Source: Oscillospiraceae bacterium (GTDB lineage: Bacteria > Bacillota > Clostridia > Oscillospirales > CAG-272). Taken from it: 60,363 nt of DNA. The translations under genes were made by a program, and so were the position numbers. The notes under the pieces were generated by a model. The model saw only the letters and a program-made list of their open reading frames with translations. It did no database searches and was not told the origin of the DNA. Below are positions 16,697 through 24,493 of the stretch, in pieces (the stretch's first letter is position 1; each line of letters begins with the position of its first letter). The stretch spans positions 1 to 60,363 of the forward strand of contig SVSH01000013.1 in NCBI GenBank assembly GCA_015064395.1, read 5' to 3'.

Positions 16697-17221
16697 CTAC
16701 CGGGCGGGATTTGCCTCGGCAATATAAATTTTGTTGCTTCCGATACCAAAGGTTGCCGACAGGAGCGAGAGAAGCTGACTGCGAACGTTGGCGTCTCCCC
16801 CGCCCTCACAGACAATGCCGATACCGCTGACGCTGGGATAGGTGCGGGTGAGGAGCACCGGCTGCTCCGAAGCACCACTTCCTACCGTGATATAAGTCGT
16901 CTGTGCCTCAATCACGCCCTCTTTTTGCGTCTCCTCCCGATTGGTCGCATAAACGTAGGTAAAGTCGCCCTCAAAGGTGACGATGACCTGCACCCGCCCG
17001 ACACCGCGCACCTGTGAGCAAAGATCCGCGATCTTCTCCTCCGTCCGTTGCGTATGCGCCAGCATGGGATCCGTCTCGACCAGTGCGCTCTCCTCGTCCG
17101 TCCCCTTGCTGCCGTTCCACTCAACGTTGCCCAGTAAGATCAGCGCAACGCCGAGCATCCCACCTAAAAGGAGGATCCAGACCCGCTTTTTTCTTGCCGG
17201 ATTTGCTTTTTTCTCTTGCAT
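16697..17221 (-). CDS. spoIIIAG: Stage III sporulation protein AG
   Basis: Protein of 174 residues with a single N-terminal membrane helix (about residues 13-30) after a lysine- and arginine-rich start, and a ring-building domain outside. SpoIIIAG forms a large ring that is part of the feeding channel between mother cell and forespore. Visible family features are VRGVGRVQVIVTFEG followed by the beta-rich insertion, and GIGIVCEGGGDANVRSQL toward the end. The ATG at 17221 follows AGGAGAGACGG. It lies 11 bases after spoIIIAF and 82 bases before spoIIIAH. Confidence 0.95.
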   Translation of the reverse strand: MQEKKANPARKKRVWILLLGGMLGVALILLGNVEWNGSKGTDEESALVETDPMLAHTQRTEEKIADLCSQVRGVGRVQVIVTFEGDFTYVYATNREETQKEGVIEAQTTYITVGSGASEQPVLLTRTYPSVSGIGIVCEGGGDANVRSQLLSLLSATFGIGSNKIYIAEANPAR

Positions 17222-17232
17222 AACCGTCTCTC

Positions 17233-17733
17233 CTATTCGATAAATATACTGCTTTCAGATCCCAGTGTGTTGCGGATATAATCCTCCATTTCGTGGGTAT
17301 TGATCCAAATCGCCTTGCCGGACAGTGCTACGCGAACCTCGCGGATCGCCGTCCCGTCCTCATTGACCGTCACCTTGACCCTGATTTCCTGATCCGACAC
17401 GGAAAACCGTTGCGACAGCAAGGAGGCAATGGCCGCTTCGGCATAGGAGACGTCCATATCTTCCCATCGCTCTTCCCAAAGCGCGCCGTATTCCTCCTTT
17501 TTCTCCTCGTTTCCCTCCAGCCACTCGGACAGCCAGGCATCCAGCCGCCGGGGCAAGCTCTCTCCCCCTTGAAGCAGACGGATCAAAGGGGAGATCATCG
17601 TAACAAGCAGACAGATCGCGCACAGCAGCTTGAGGTGGCGGGCAATGCCCTCGCCCTCCCCTGCAGGTGTCAACAATTCCACCACGCAGATGCAGACACA
17701 CAGCGCCAACAGTCCCATAAAATATTCGTTCAA
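17233..17733 (-). CDS. spoIIIAF: Stage III sporulation protein AF
   Basis: Membrane protein of 166 residues: two hydrophobic N-terminal helices (about 3-20 and 33-52) and a soluble C-terminal ring-building domain with VTVNEDG. It belongs to the SpoIIIA channel complex. The start is TTG at 17733, chosen because GGAGG lies 8 bases upstream and overlaps the spoIIIAE stop region; no in-frame ATG or GTG is better placed. Confidence 0.93.
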   Translation of the reverse strand: MNEYFMGLLALCVCICVVELLTPAGEGEGIARHLKLLCAICLLVTMISPLIRLLQGGESLPRRLDAWLSEWLEGNEEKKEEYGALWEERWEDMDVSYAEAAIASLLSQRFSVSDQEIRVKVTVNEDGTAIREVRVALSGKAIWINTHEMEDYIRNTLGSESSIFIE

Positions 17734-17746
17734 TTTCCCATCCTCC

Positions 17747-18904
17747 TCAGACGACCGAGGCGCATTTAAGCAGTAACAGCAGCGAGAGCAAAAAGGTCAT
17801 CACACTCAACGACAAAACAGCCAAAAGATAGCCGTAGAGGCTGACCACCTCGCCCAGCAGCTTGCCCTCCTCCGGGCATCCCAAAAGAGACGCCACGTCC
17901 CCGGCCAGGGAAAAAAGACTACGGTACAGCAGGATCGAGCAAAGCCGTGGGAGTAGCAGCCATATCAGAAGCACGACGCCACCGATACCAACAACGCCTC
18001 TGAGCCAGGAAATACCCGTCGCGGCCGTCCGAAGCATCTCGGCCACCCCACCGCCTACGACGGGGATGGTGGAGCTGACGGCAAAGCGGACGGTACGGAA
18101 GGCCAGCGAATCCGCCCGGGCGGTCAGCGTCGTTTGCGCCCCGAGAGCCGTGCTGAGCAACAGCATCGCAAGTCCCAGGGCCGTGGTGTACCATTTCTTC
18201 AGCTTGCCCGTGACCACCTGCAAGCGCCCCGCCACCTCGCCCGAGATCGCCCCCATCAGTCCAAACGCCAGGCATAAGGAAAACAGCGGCACGACGCTCT
18301 CTTCTCCAATCCATTGCACCAAGGACATAGAGAGCAACAGCGTCGTATGATTGGCGGCCGCGGTGGCAACGTTGCCCCCCATGGCGTACATCGTTCCCAT
18401 CAAAGGCAGAAACGCCGCCGTCAGCGCCTGCAGATCCTCATAAAAGGAGGCAATCTCGGAAAGCCCGCCGATCGCCTGTCCGAGAATGATGCCAAACAAG
18501 GCGACCCGGCAGATCAGCTTGACGCCCCCCGCAAGCACGGGCGTGCGGATATGCTCGATCAGGGCATTCGATACCCCACGCAACAAAAGGACCCCGACAA
18601 GGGAGAGCAATAGCGAAAGATACTGCCGCCATCCATCCTTCAAGGGCTGCAGCAAAAGAGAAAACAGGACCTCAGGGGACACCAGCGCCTCCCAGGCACC
18701 GGCGGCCTCCTCCCCGTCCACAGAAAACACCCGTTGCGGCAGGCTTTCGCGGAGCGACTCGGGCAAGCGCTGCAGCATCTCCTTGTATTCCGCCGGAAGC
18801 GATGGGAAATCGGTCTTTGCTTGCTCGCCGCTGACCGGTAAAAGCAGCAGCGCACCAATCATAAGCAAAAGAAAAAGGCACACTGCCCCTCGGCGTGTCT
18901 TCAA
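17747..18904 (-). CDS. spoIIIAE: Stage III sporulation protein AE
   Basis: Polytopic membrane protein of about 385 residues with a cleavable-looking signal (KTRRGAVCLFLLL then PVSGEQA) and six or more later membrane helices; it is part of the mother cell-forespore channel. Conserved segments such as GTMYAMGGNVATAAANH and VSSTIPVVGGGVAEML support the assignment. The frame is open upstream into spoIIIAD, but those residues are only antiphase reading of that gene. A TTG at 18904 overlapping the spoIIIAD stop (TTGA), 15 bases after AGGAGG, is the best start; it is not certain. Confidence 0.9.
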   Translation of the reverse strand: MKTRRGAVCLFLLLMIGALLLLPVSGEQAKTDFPSLPAEYKEMLQRLPESLRESLPQRVFSVDGEEAAGAWEALVSPEVLFSLLLQPLKDGWRQYLSLLLSLVGVLLLRGVSNALIEHIRTPVLAGGVKLICRVALFGIILGQAIGGLSEIASFYEDLQALTAAFLPLMGTMYAMGGNVATAAANHTTLLLSMSLVQWIGEESVVPLFSLCLAFGLMGAISGEVAGRLQVVTGKLKKWYTTALGLAMLLLSTALGAQTTLTARADSLAFRTVRFAVSSTIPVVGGGVAEMLRTAATGISWLRGVVGIGGVVLLIWLLLPRLCSILLYRSLFSLAGDVASLLGCPEEGKLLGEVVSLYGYLLAVLSLSVMTFLLSLLLLLKCASVV

Positions 18905-19284
18905 AGATCCGAAAGAAGCCCTCCTGCCATTTCGATCAGTGCACGAAGCTGCGGCAGGCAAAGGAGCAAAAGCTCGGCCTTGCCGGCTAGCTCTACGCCG
19001 CCGGCCAGCGTATTTTCGCCGCACTGTCGGCACAGGTCGGAGGACAGTTGCGTCAGCATCGCTACCCCCAGCCCTCGGAGCAACAGGCTCGCCATATCCC
19101 CCATGCCCGACTGATTGCACAGATCTGTCAGATAGGTCACCACCGGCTGCAGCATGAGCATAGCCGCCGTGAACATCACAAGACTGCCCGTCCACTGCAG
19201 GGGCCACACGTCGCTTTTGATCCCCTTGAGCAGAACGATTGCCGTGACACACAGAAGGGCGCCGCCGAACACCTTGAACAGCAT
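18901..19284 (-). CDS. spoIIIAD: Stage III sporulation protein AD
   Basis: Integral membrane protein of 127 residues with several helices, including the opening FGGALLCVTAIVLLKG and LVMFTAAMLMLQPVV. SpoIIIAC and SpoIIIAD are small related channel subunits in the mother-cell membrane. The ATG follows GAGGTGGCGAT. It overlaps the spoIIIAE start and follows spoIIIAC by 9 bases. Confidence 0.93.
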   Translation of the reverse strand: MLFKVFGGALLCVTAIVLLKGIKSDVWPLQWTGSLVMFTAAMLMLQPVVTYLTDLCNQSGMGDMASLLLRGLGVAMLTQLSSDLCRQCGENTLAGGVELAGKAELLLLCLPQLRALIEMAGGLLSDL

Positions 19285-19293
19285 ATCGCCACC

Positions 19294-19488
19294 TCATAGG
19301 CCAAAGAGGGTGGTGATCAGGTCGAACAGCTCCCCAACCTTGCCGATCAGAAAGCCCAGCACCACCAAAATCCCCGCCAGCGTGACCATCATCGCCTGCT
19401 CATCCCGCCCTGATTTGCTCAATAGCTGGGTCGTCACCGATACCAAGAGGCCGATCCCCGCAATTTTTACGATCAATCCGATATCCAT
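19294..19488 (-). CDS. spoIIIAC: Stage III sporulation protein AC
   Basis: Protein of 64 residues with two membrane helices, DIGLIVKIAGIGLLVSV and MMVTLAGILVVLGFLIG, joined by the conserved KSGRDEQA turn. It matches the family in size and sequence throughout. The ATG at 19488 follows AGGGAG. Confidence 0.95.
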   Translation of the reverse strand: MDIGLIVKIAGIGLLVSVTTQLLSKSGRDEQAMMVTLAGILVVLGFLIGKVGELFDLITTLFGL

Positions 19489-19517
19489 TTCATACTCCCT
19501 TGTATTCTGACCCGTCG

Positions 19518-19994
19518 CTACCAGATCAACAAAATGACGGCCAACGCACCGCACACACTGAGCGTCGCGTGCAAGCGCACCCGATCCCGCAAGACAGACG
19601 AAAGGCCCGTCTGCTGTTCCCGAAGGGCCTCAATATAATAGTCCAGGCGCTCGACCTGCTCCGTCCGCCAAATGGTTCCGATCTCATCTCCCAGCGCACG
19701 AAGGAGTGCTCCGCCCTCGCCCCCGAGCTGTTCAGAGCCAAGGTGACACAGCATTGCGAAATCCTCGCTCCCCTGCTTGGAAATACCGGCTCCGGCGAGT
19801 AACGTTTCGTCTGCCGATGCTAAAATGTCCTGCAGTGGCGTGCCAAAGCAGCAGATCTTGCTCCTTACGTACTCGAGCAGTGCGATCCATCCCTGTTGGC
19901 AAAGAGACAGATCATGCAAGCGCCGCCACACTGCCACGCTATACGCCACAGCAAGGCATAGCAACAGGCAGACGCCCATCCACTTCAATATCAT
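19518..19994 (-). CDS. spoIIIAB: Stage III sporulation protein AB
   Basis: Protein of 158 residues with membrane helices at both ends (about 3-21 and 140-157) and a helical middle, related to GspF/type II secretion platform subunits. It acts next to the SpoIIIAA ATPase. Its ATG overlaps the spoIIIAA stop (ATGA), showing translational coupling. Confidence 0.93.
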   Translation of the reverse strand: MILKWMGVCLLLCLAVAYSVAVWRRLHDLSLCQQGWIALLEYVRSKICCFGTPLQDILASADETLLAGAGISKQGSEDFAMLCHLGSEQLGGEGGALLRALGDEIGTIWRTEQVERLDYYIEALREQQTGLSSVLRDRVRLHATLSVCGALAVILLIW

Positions 19995-20902
19995 ACCGTC
20001 ACGTCCTTCCAGGGCCGGATATCGTAAGTATAGTCCGTCTTGCCCGTCCGGCGGCGGATCCCCACGTAGCTGGCAAACACGCCGGCAGTATGCAAAGCGG
20101 CAAAGCCGGGGCGGGACAACAGCTGCTGTAGCGTCGCGGCGTGAGCAGTGGCCAGGATGGGCACGCCGCAGTTGGCCGCCGCCATCACCGCTTCGGCCTC
20201 GCGCTCATTGCCGATCTCGTCGCACAGGATCAGCTGTGCATTCATGGAACGAGCTGCGATCTCAATACCCTGCCCCTTGGGATAGCCGGATAACAGTGAG
20301 AGACAGGCATCCGGCAAAAAGCCCCCGTCGTTCAGCTCACATCGACTGTCTACGAGGCACACCCGCATAGGGCTCTCTCCCCCGGCAAAATGCTGCGCCA
20401 GTGCACGAAGCAGTGTCGTTTTGCCAACGCCGGGTGGCGCATAGATCAAAGCCCCCGAGGGAAAGCCCGCCCGCAATCGCGGGATCAATTCCCCACCTAC
20501 TGTCCGCAAGGGGCGAGGAAAGCGGATGCACAACGCATCGACGTCGCGAACCGCCAACAGCCCCTCCCCCTCCTCCTCGGGGCAGGCCCGCCCACACACG
20601 CCGACCCTAATGCCGCCCTCCAAGGAGAGATACCCCTGGTTGATGCTCTGCCGATGGGCATACAGCGATCCCCGGCACAGCTTCAGAAGCAATGCGTCCA
20701 TTTCCTCCCGTAAAAGAGTGACCTCTACTCTTCGATTTTCCCCTCCGACTGTCACCGAGCAACAGCGCCCGACCCGAAGGTGCAGCTCCTCCCACTGTCC
20801 TCCTATCTCCTCCAGGGGAGGCAGGAGATGTGGTGGCAACCATAACCGGACAATTTCAGGCATTCCCGACTCTCTATAAGTCCGTACGGGTGTATGTAGC
20901 AC
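19991..20902 (-). CDS. spoIIIAA: Stage III sporulation protein AA (ATPase)
   Basis: ATPase of the secretion-ATPase type that energises the SpoIIIA channel from the mother-cell side. The Walker A motif is APPGVGKTTLLRA near residue 155, followed by a Walker B region LILCDEIGNEREA. The protein is about 303 residues when begun at GTG 20902, which has AGGAGG 8 bases upstream. An ATG at 20938 is in frame, but it lies inside the likely promoter -10 element and has no ribosome binding site. It is the first gene of the complete eight-gene operon. Confidence 0.95.
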   Translation of the reverse strand: MLHTPVRTYRESGMPEIVRLWLPPHLLPPLEEIGGQWEELHLRVGRCCSVTVGGENRRVEVTLLREEMDALLLKLCRGSLYAHRQSINQGYLSLEGGIRVGVCGRACPEEEGEGLLAVRDVDALCIRFPRPLRTVGGELIPRLRAGFPSGALIYAPPGVGKTTLLRALAQHFAGGESPMRVCLVDSRCELNDGGFLPDACLSLLSGYPKGQGIEIAARSMNAQLILCDEIGNEREAEAVMAAANCGVPILATAHAATLQQLLSRPGFAALHTAGVFASYVGIRRRTGKTDYTYDIRPWKDVTV

Positions 20903-20933
20903 CGTCTCCCCCTCCTTGTCCGATTTCTGTTCT

Positions 20934-20962
20934 ATCATATGCCGGGCGTGTACTAAATAGAA
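20934..20962 (-). promoter_or_regulatory. Possible SigE-type promoter of spoIIIA
   Basis: On the minus strand CATATGAT (20934-20941) resembles the SigE -10 box, with a weak CTATTT-type -35 about 14 bases upstream. The position fits a transcript starting near 20927 and the GTG start at 20902. In Bacillus this operon is controlled by SigE; the assignment here is inference. Confidence 0.35.
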
Positions 20963-20982
20963 CTGATCACCAAACGCAAAAA

Positions 20983-21016
20983 AGACAACAGCCGGACGAG
21001 CCGACTGTTGTCTTCT
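20983..21016 (-). terminator. Terminator of solute-binding gene 1
   Basis: AGACAACAGCCGG / CCGACTGTTGTCT hairpin with an A-run on the plus strand (T-run on the transcript). Confidence 0.85.
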
Positions 21017-21032
21017 TATATCAAAATTTCAA

Positions 21033-22568
21033 TTAATCTTCCAGATCCTGGACCATGCCGTTAATGATCTTAACGCAATCTATGATCTTATCATCGTACT
21101 GGCCCCAAACGCTGGCGATATCAGCCGTACCTCTGCTGGTCAGACGGAGCAGACCCTCCGAGTGCTGCAGACCGGTAACGGTATCCCAATACTGACCGGG
21201 GTCATACAGACGGGTGTTGAAGATGATCTCCAGCATTCTTCTGGAATCCTCGTCCTTTGCCGCACGGTCAAGCAGAATAGTCTCATAGAAGGTGGGATAT
21301 ACGCGGTAGTAGGACTCCCAGCTCAAGGCCTCCAGGATGGTAGCACACATCTCGGGCGCCTTGGCGTGAGCAGGGATCGCCACAGTACTGTCGTGGTGGA
21401 TCCAAACCAGCGAGTAGTAGCGCTCCTGGTCGTCATCATACATCGGATAGGGCAGAATACCGTAGGTATCCTTCATATCGCTCAGGTCGGTAACGCCCTT
21501 GACCATGCTGCCATTGAACAGCGCATAGCCGTCCTTGAAGACACTACCCTCGGTCTTGCTCAGGATCTCCTGGTCCTCTGCCAGTGCGGTGTTCAGATAC
21601 CAGTCCGCATACATGAAGTCCTCAAAAATATCCTGCATGGTAATGATCGTTCCGTCATCAAAACCAAAATCGTACTCCAGGTATCCCGCATCGTCAATGT
21701 GAGCAAAACGGTTGCCCGTTGCAGCATACAGGAAGAATACAGGGTCATCACCGCCGATCATGCCCCACATATCGTTGGGCGAGAGCATGTCGTCATCACC
21801 GTCAGCGTCGTGGGATACGATCTCGCAGGCGTCGACCATTTGTTCAAACGTCCACGCCTTGTTGTCTACCAGCTCGAAGAAATTAGGCAGTTCTTCCTCG
21901 TAGTCCTTGGCGATCTGCTGATTGAAATACAACGCCGCCGTAGAGCCCTTGTCGCGGAGCAAGAACTCCGAGCATGCAGCATACAGGTGAGAGCCAAGCG
22001 TATAAGCCTCGATCGAGCTCTGCACCCACCAGGGCTGGTTGGTGTGCAGGATCGTATCCTTATACAGATTCATATCCAGCAGCAATTCCTCTTGAACGAA
22101 GGAGATCAGGTTACGGGAACGCATGGTAACCAGCTGATACAGATCGTCACTGGTGTCCTTGTTGCTGCGAAGACGGGTGATAAAGGTAGGATTGACATCA
22201 ACAGAAGCATATTCCTTCACGATCTCAACGCCATACGCCTGCTCGACCCAAGCATTACGATCGAACACGGCCTTACCCAGCATATCGCCGTCAAGGTTCT
22301 CTACGTCGCCCTCTTCCCACGGGATCCATCCTTCACCGGCCTGTGACTGACCGCCGCAAGCCCATTCCAGAATGTTGTACACCGTCGCTTCACCCGAGAC
22401 CGTGTAGTTGACCTCAGGCAACTCCAGAGGAATTCTTTCCTCATCCAAACCGGGGACAGTAGTATTGTTATTGGGACCTTGCGGGTCCTTGCCGTCGCCG
22501 CACGATGCCAACGCAGCCACACTCAAGAGCATGACGAGCACCATCAGCAGGGCTAAAAACTTTTTCAT
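21033..22568 (-). CDS. Solute-binding-like lipoprotein 1 of 4
   Basis: Lipoprotein of 511 residues with signal peptide and lipobox LASC (Cys23), a short Asn/Pro/Gly linker, then a large domain of the family 1 extracellular solute-binding type (as in sugar-oligosaccharide importers). Recurrent segments shared with the next three genes are WIPWEEGDVE, NAWVEQ, PWWVQ, TLGSHLY, LLRDKG, ALSWESYY and YDPGQY. It is the most divergent of the four. The ATG follows AGGAGGTACAT. A perfect promoter lies at 22640 and a terminator at 20983, so it is transcribed alone. No permease or ATPase is adjacent; the ligand is unknown. Confidence 0.85.
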   Translation of the reverse strand: MKKFLALLMVLVMLLSVAALASCGDGKDPQGPNNNTTVPGLDEERIPLELPEVNYTVSGEATVYNILEWACGGQSQAGEGWIPWEEGDVENLDGDMLGKAVFDRNAWVEQAYGVEIVKEYASVDVNPTFITRLRSNKDTSDDLYQLVTMRSRNLISFVQEELLLDMNLYKDTILHTNQPWWVQSSIEAYTLGSHLYAACSEFLLRDKGSTAALYFNQQIAKDYEEELPNFFELVDNKAWTFEQMVDACEIVSHDADGDDDMLSPNDMWGMIGGDDPVFFLYAATGNRFAHIDDAGYLEYDFGFDDGTIITMQDIFEDFMYADWYLNTALAEDQEILSKTEGSVFKDGYALFNGSMVKGVTDLSDMKDTYGILPYPMYDDDQERYYSLVWIHHDSTVAIPAHAKAPEMCATILEALSWESYYRVYPTFYETILLDRAAKDEDSRRMLEIIFNTRLYDPGQYWDTVTGLQHSEGLLRLTSRGTADIASVWGQYDDKIIDCVKIINGMVQDLED

Positions 22569-22639
22569 ATGTACCTCCTCTGTATGCACAGTAATGACGC
22601 ATCGGCATTACACCTTCGCGTCACCCCAATATATGGCTC

Positions 22640-22668
22640 ATTGTACCATACCTTCCTTCGTTTGTCAA
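22640..22668 (-). promoter_or_regulatory. Promoter of solute-binding gene 1
   Basis: On the minus strand TTGACA (22663-22668), 17-base spacer, TACAAT (22640-22645). Confidence 0.8.
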
Positions 22669-22702
22669 TAGGATTTAGTTACTTTCCGACAAGAACGCAG
22701 AC

Positions 22703-22736
22703 AAAAAGGCAATGGCCTTTCGACCACTGCCCTTTT
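22703..22736 (-). terminator. Terminator of solute-binding gene 2
   Basis: Hairpin of GGCAATGG with CCACTGCC flanked by an A-run on the plus strand, just past the gene end. Confidence 0.75.
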
Positions 22737-22748
22737 ATCAGAATCGCA

Positions 22749-24293
22749 TCAATCCTCGTTGCCTGCGACCCAGTTATTCACTTCCTTCATATTCTCTTCT
22801 GCCGCTCCACCGAATTGTGCCCATTTGCCGGCGATATCGGCAGAGCCTGAGCCCGTCAGACGGAGCAGACCGTCATTACCGTGCAGACCGGAGGGGTTGG
22901 TACCGGAATCATAGTACTGACCGGGGTCATAGGAACGGGCGTCGAAGATGATCTTCAGCATTCTCTTGGAATCCTCGTCCTTTGCCGCACGGTTGTACAG
23001 GATCGTGTCGTAGAAGATGGGAGATACCGAATAGTAGGACTCCCAGCTCAGGGCCTCCAGAATGATGGCACACATTTCGGGATCAGCAACGTATCTGGGG
23101 ATACCCAGCGAAGAATCGTGGTGTACCCAAACCAGAGAAGAATAAGTCTCCTGGTCCTCGTCCAGCATGGGATGAGGCAGAATACCGTACAGGTCTTGCA
23201 TATTCTTCATCTTGGTGGTCGTATCTTTGACCAATCCGCTGCTAAACAGAGAGTTTCCGTCAACAAAAATGTTCTGGCCCTCCTCCAACATGCTACTATT
23301 CAAGTGGGTGTTAAAGTAGAAGTCGCCGTACATAACATCAAGGAAGATATCCTGCATAACGACGATGGTGTCCCCCTTGCCGAAATCGTACTCAATGTAA
23401 CCGAAATCGTCGATGTGAGCGAACTTGTAGCCATAGGAGTTGAACAGATAGTAAACGGTATCGTCACCGCCCGAAATACCCCACACGTCATCCGTCGTGT
23501 TGATCTCGTCATCACCGTCGTTGGGGTGAGCGACGATCTCACATGCGTCGATCATACGATCGATCGTCCACTCCATGTTATCTACCAGCTCAAAGAAGTT
23601 GGGGAGATCCTCCTCATAGTCCTTTGCCAAATACTGGTTGAAGTACAGGGTCGAGGTGGCGCCCTTGTCACGCAGCAGCATTTCAGAGGAAGTCACGTAC
23701 AGGTGGGAGCCCAACGTAAAGGATCTGACAGCGTCCTGAACCCACCAGGGCTGGTCGGTATGCAGGATGGTATCCTTGTACAGGTTCATGTCCAGGTACA
23801 GATCCTCCTGGATCAGCTCAATGATATTCAGCGTACGCAGGGTAATCAGCTGAAATTCATTAGAGGTGGTAGTTGCATCGTTGAAGACGCGGGTCTTAAA
23901 GGAAGGATTACCGTCAACAGAGCAGTATTCCTTGGTGATCTCAACGCCAAACTGCTGCTCTACCCAAGCATTACGACGGAACACGGCAGAGCCCAGCATA
24001 TCGCCGTCCTCAGCCTCTACGTCGCCCTCTTCCCACGCGATCCAAGACTGACCGGGGGCGTTCTGACCGCCTGCGGCCCATTCCAGAATGTGGTACTGCG
24101 TCTTCTCGCCGTTGACCTCGTAGTTCTTATTCGGAACGTCCAGCGGGATTCTATCCCCATCGTTTTCGCCGGGAATGATAGTGGTGTTTCCACCCTCGTC
24201 TCCATGGTCGGGATTGTGGCAGGAAACCAGCATGGTCACTGCTGCCGTCAATACCATCAGTACCGCCAAGCACAGTGTCAAAAGCTTTTTCAT
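22749..24293 (-). CDS. Solute-binding-like lipoprotein 2 of 4
   Basis: Lipoprotein of 514 residues, lipobox LVSC (Cys25), followed by the same fold as its neighbours. It shares with copies 3 and 4 the opening RIPLDVPNKNYEV-type strand, GEKTQYHILEWA, QPWWVQDAVRSFTLGSHLY, MLLRDKGATSTLYFNQ, the acidic loop with SGGDDTVYYLFNS, and the C-terminal GLLRLTGSGSADIAGKWAQF. Own promoter (24363) and terminator (22703). The acidic aspartate-rich loop near residue 260 (NDGDDEIN) could bind calcium; this is inference. No permease is nearby. Confidence 0.85.
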   Translation of the reverse strand: MKKLLTLCLAVLMVLTAAVTMLVSCHNPDHGDEGGNTTIIPGENDGDRIPLDVPNKNYEVNGEKTQYHILEWAAGGQNAPGQSWIAWEEGDVEAEDGDMLGSAVFRRNAWVEQQFGVEITKEYCSVDGNPSFKTRVFNDATTTSNEFQLITLRTLNIIELIQEDLYLDMNLYKDTILHTDQPWWVQDAVRSFTLGSHLYVTSSEMLLRDKGATSTLYFNQYLAKDYEEDLPNFFELVDNMEWTIDRMIDACEIVAHPNDGDDEINTTDDVWGISGGDDTVYYLFNSYGYKFAHIDDFGYIEYDFGKGDTIVVMQDIFLDVMYGDFYFNTHLNSSMLEEGQNIFVDGNSLFSSGLVKDTTTKMKNMQDLYGILPHPMLDEDQETYSSLVWVHHDSSLGIPRYVADPEMCAIILEALSWESYYSVSPIFYDTILYNRAAKDEDSKRMLKIIFDARSYDPGQYYDSGTNPSGLHGNDGLLRLTGSGSADIAGKWAQFGGAAEENMKEVNNWVAGNED

Positions 24294-24362
24294 ATGTACC
24301 TCCTAAAACAAATTGTGCAATCCGAGAAATGTCACGCTCACATTGCACAGTTTTGATAGATT

Positions 24363-24391
24363 ATTTTACCACTTTTGTGACACATTGTCAA
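24363..24391 (-). promoter_or_regulatory. Promoter of solute-binding gene 2
   Basis: On the minus strand TTGACA (24386-24391), 17-base spacer, TAAAAT (24363-24368). Confidence 0.75.
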
Positions 24392-24430
24392 GCCTATTTC
24401 CCCACTGAAAAAAAAATTGACCTTTTGCAC

Positions 24431-24470
24431 AAAAAGAGAGCGCGGCAGTCGAAAAAACGACTGCCGCTTT
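24431..24470 (-). terminator. Terminator of solute-binding gene 3
   Basis: GCGGCAGTCG / CGACTGCCGC hairpin. The same stem sequence recurs in the terminator of copy 4, so the terminators were duplicated with the genes. Confidence 0.85.
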
Positions 24471-24493
24471 TGTTGCTTATGGTAAGTTTGGGA

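Noticed and set aside
18905-19297. N-terminal extension of spoIIIAE by 131 residues
   Set aside because: These residues are only the second frame of spoIIIAD; the signal-like segment begins after it.
22881-24356. Plus-strand open frame of 491 codons opposite solute-binding gene 2
   Set aside because: Same reason: antiphase shadow of a well supported lipoprotein gene.
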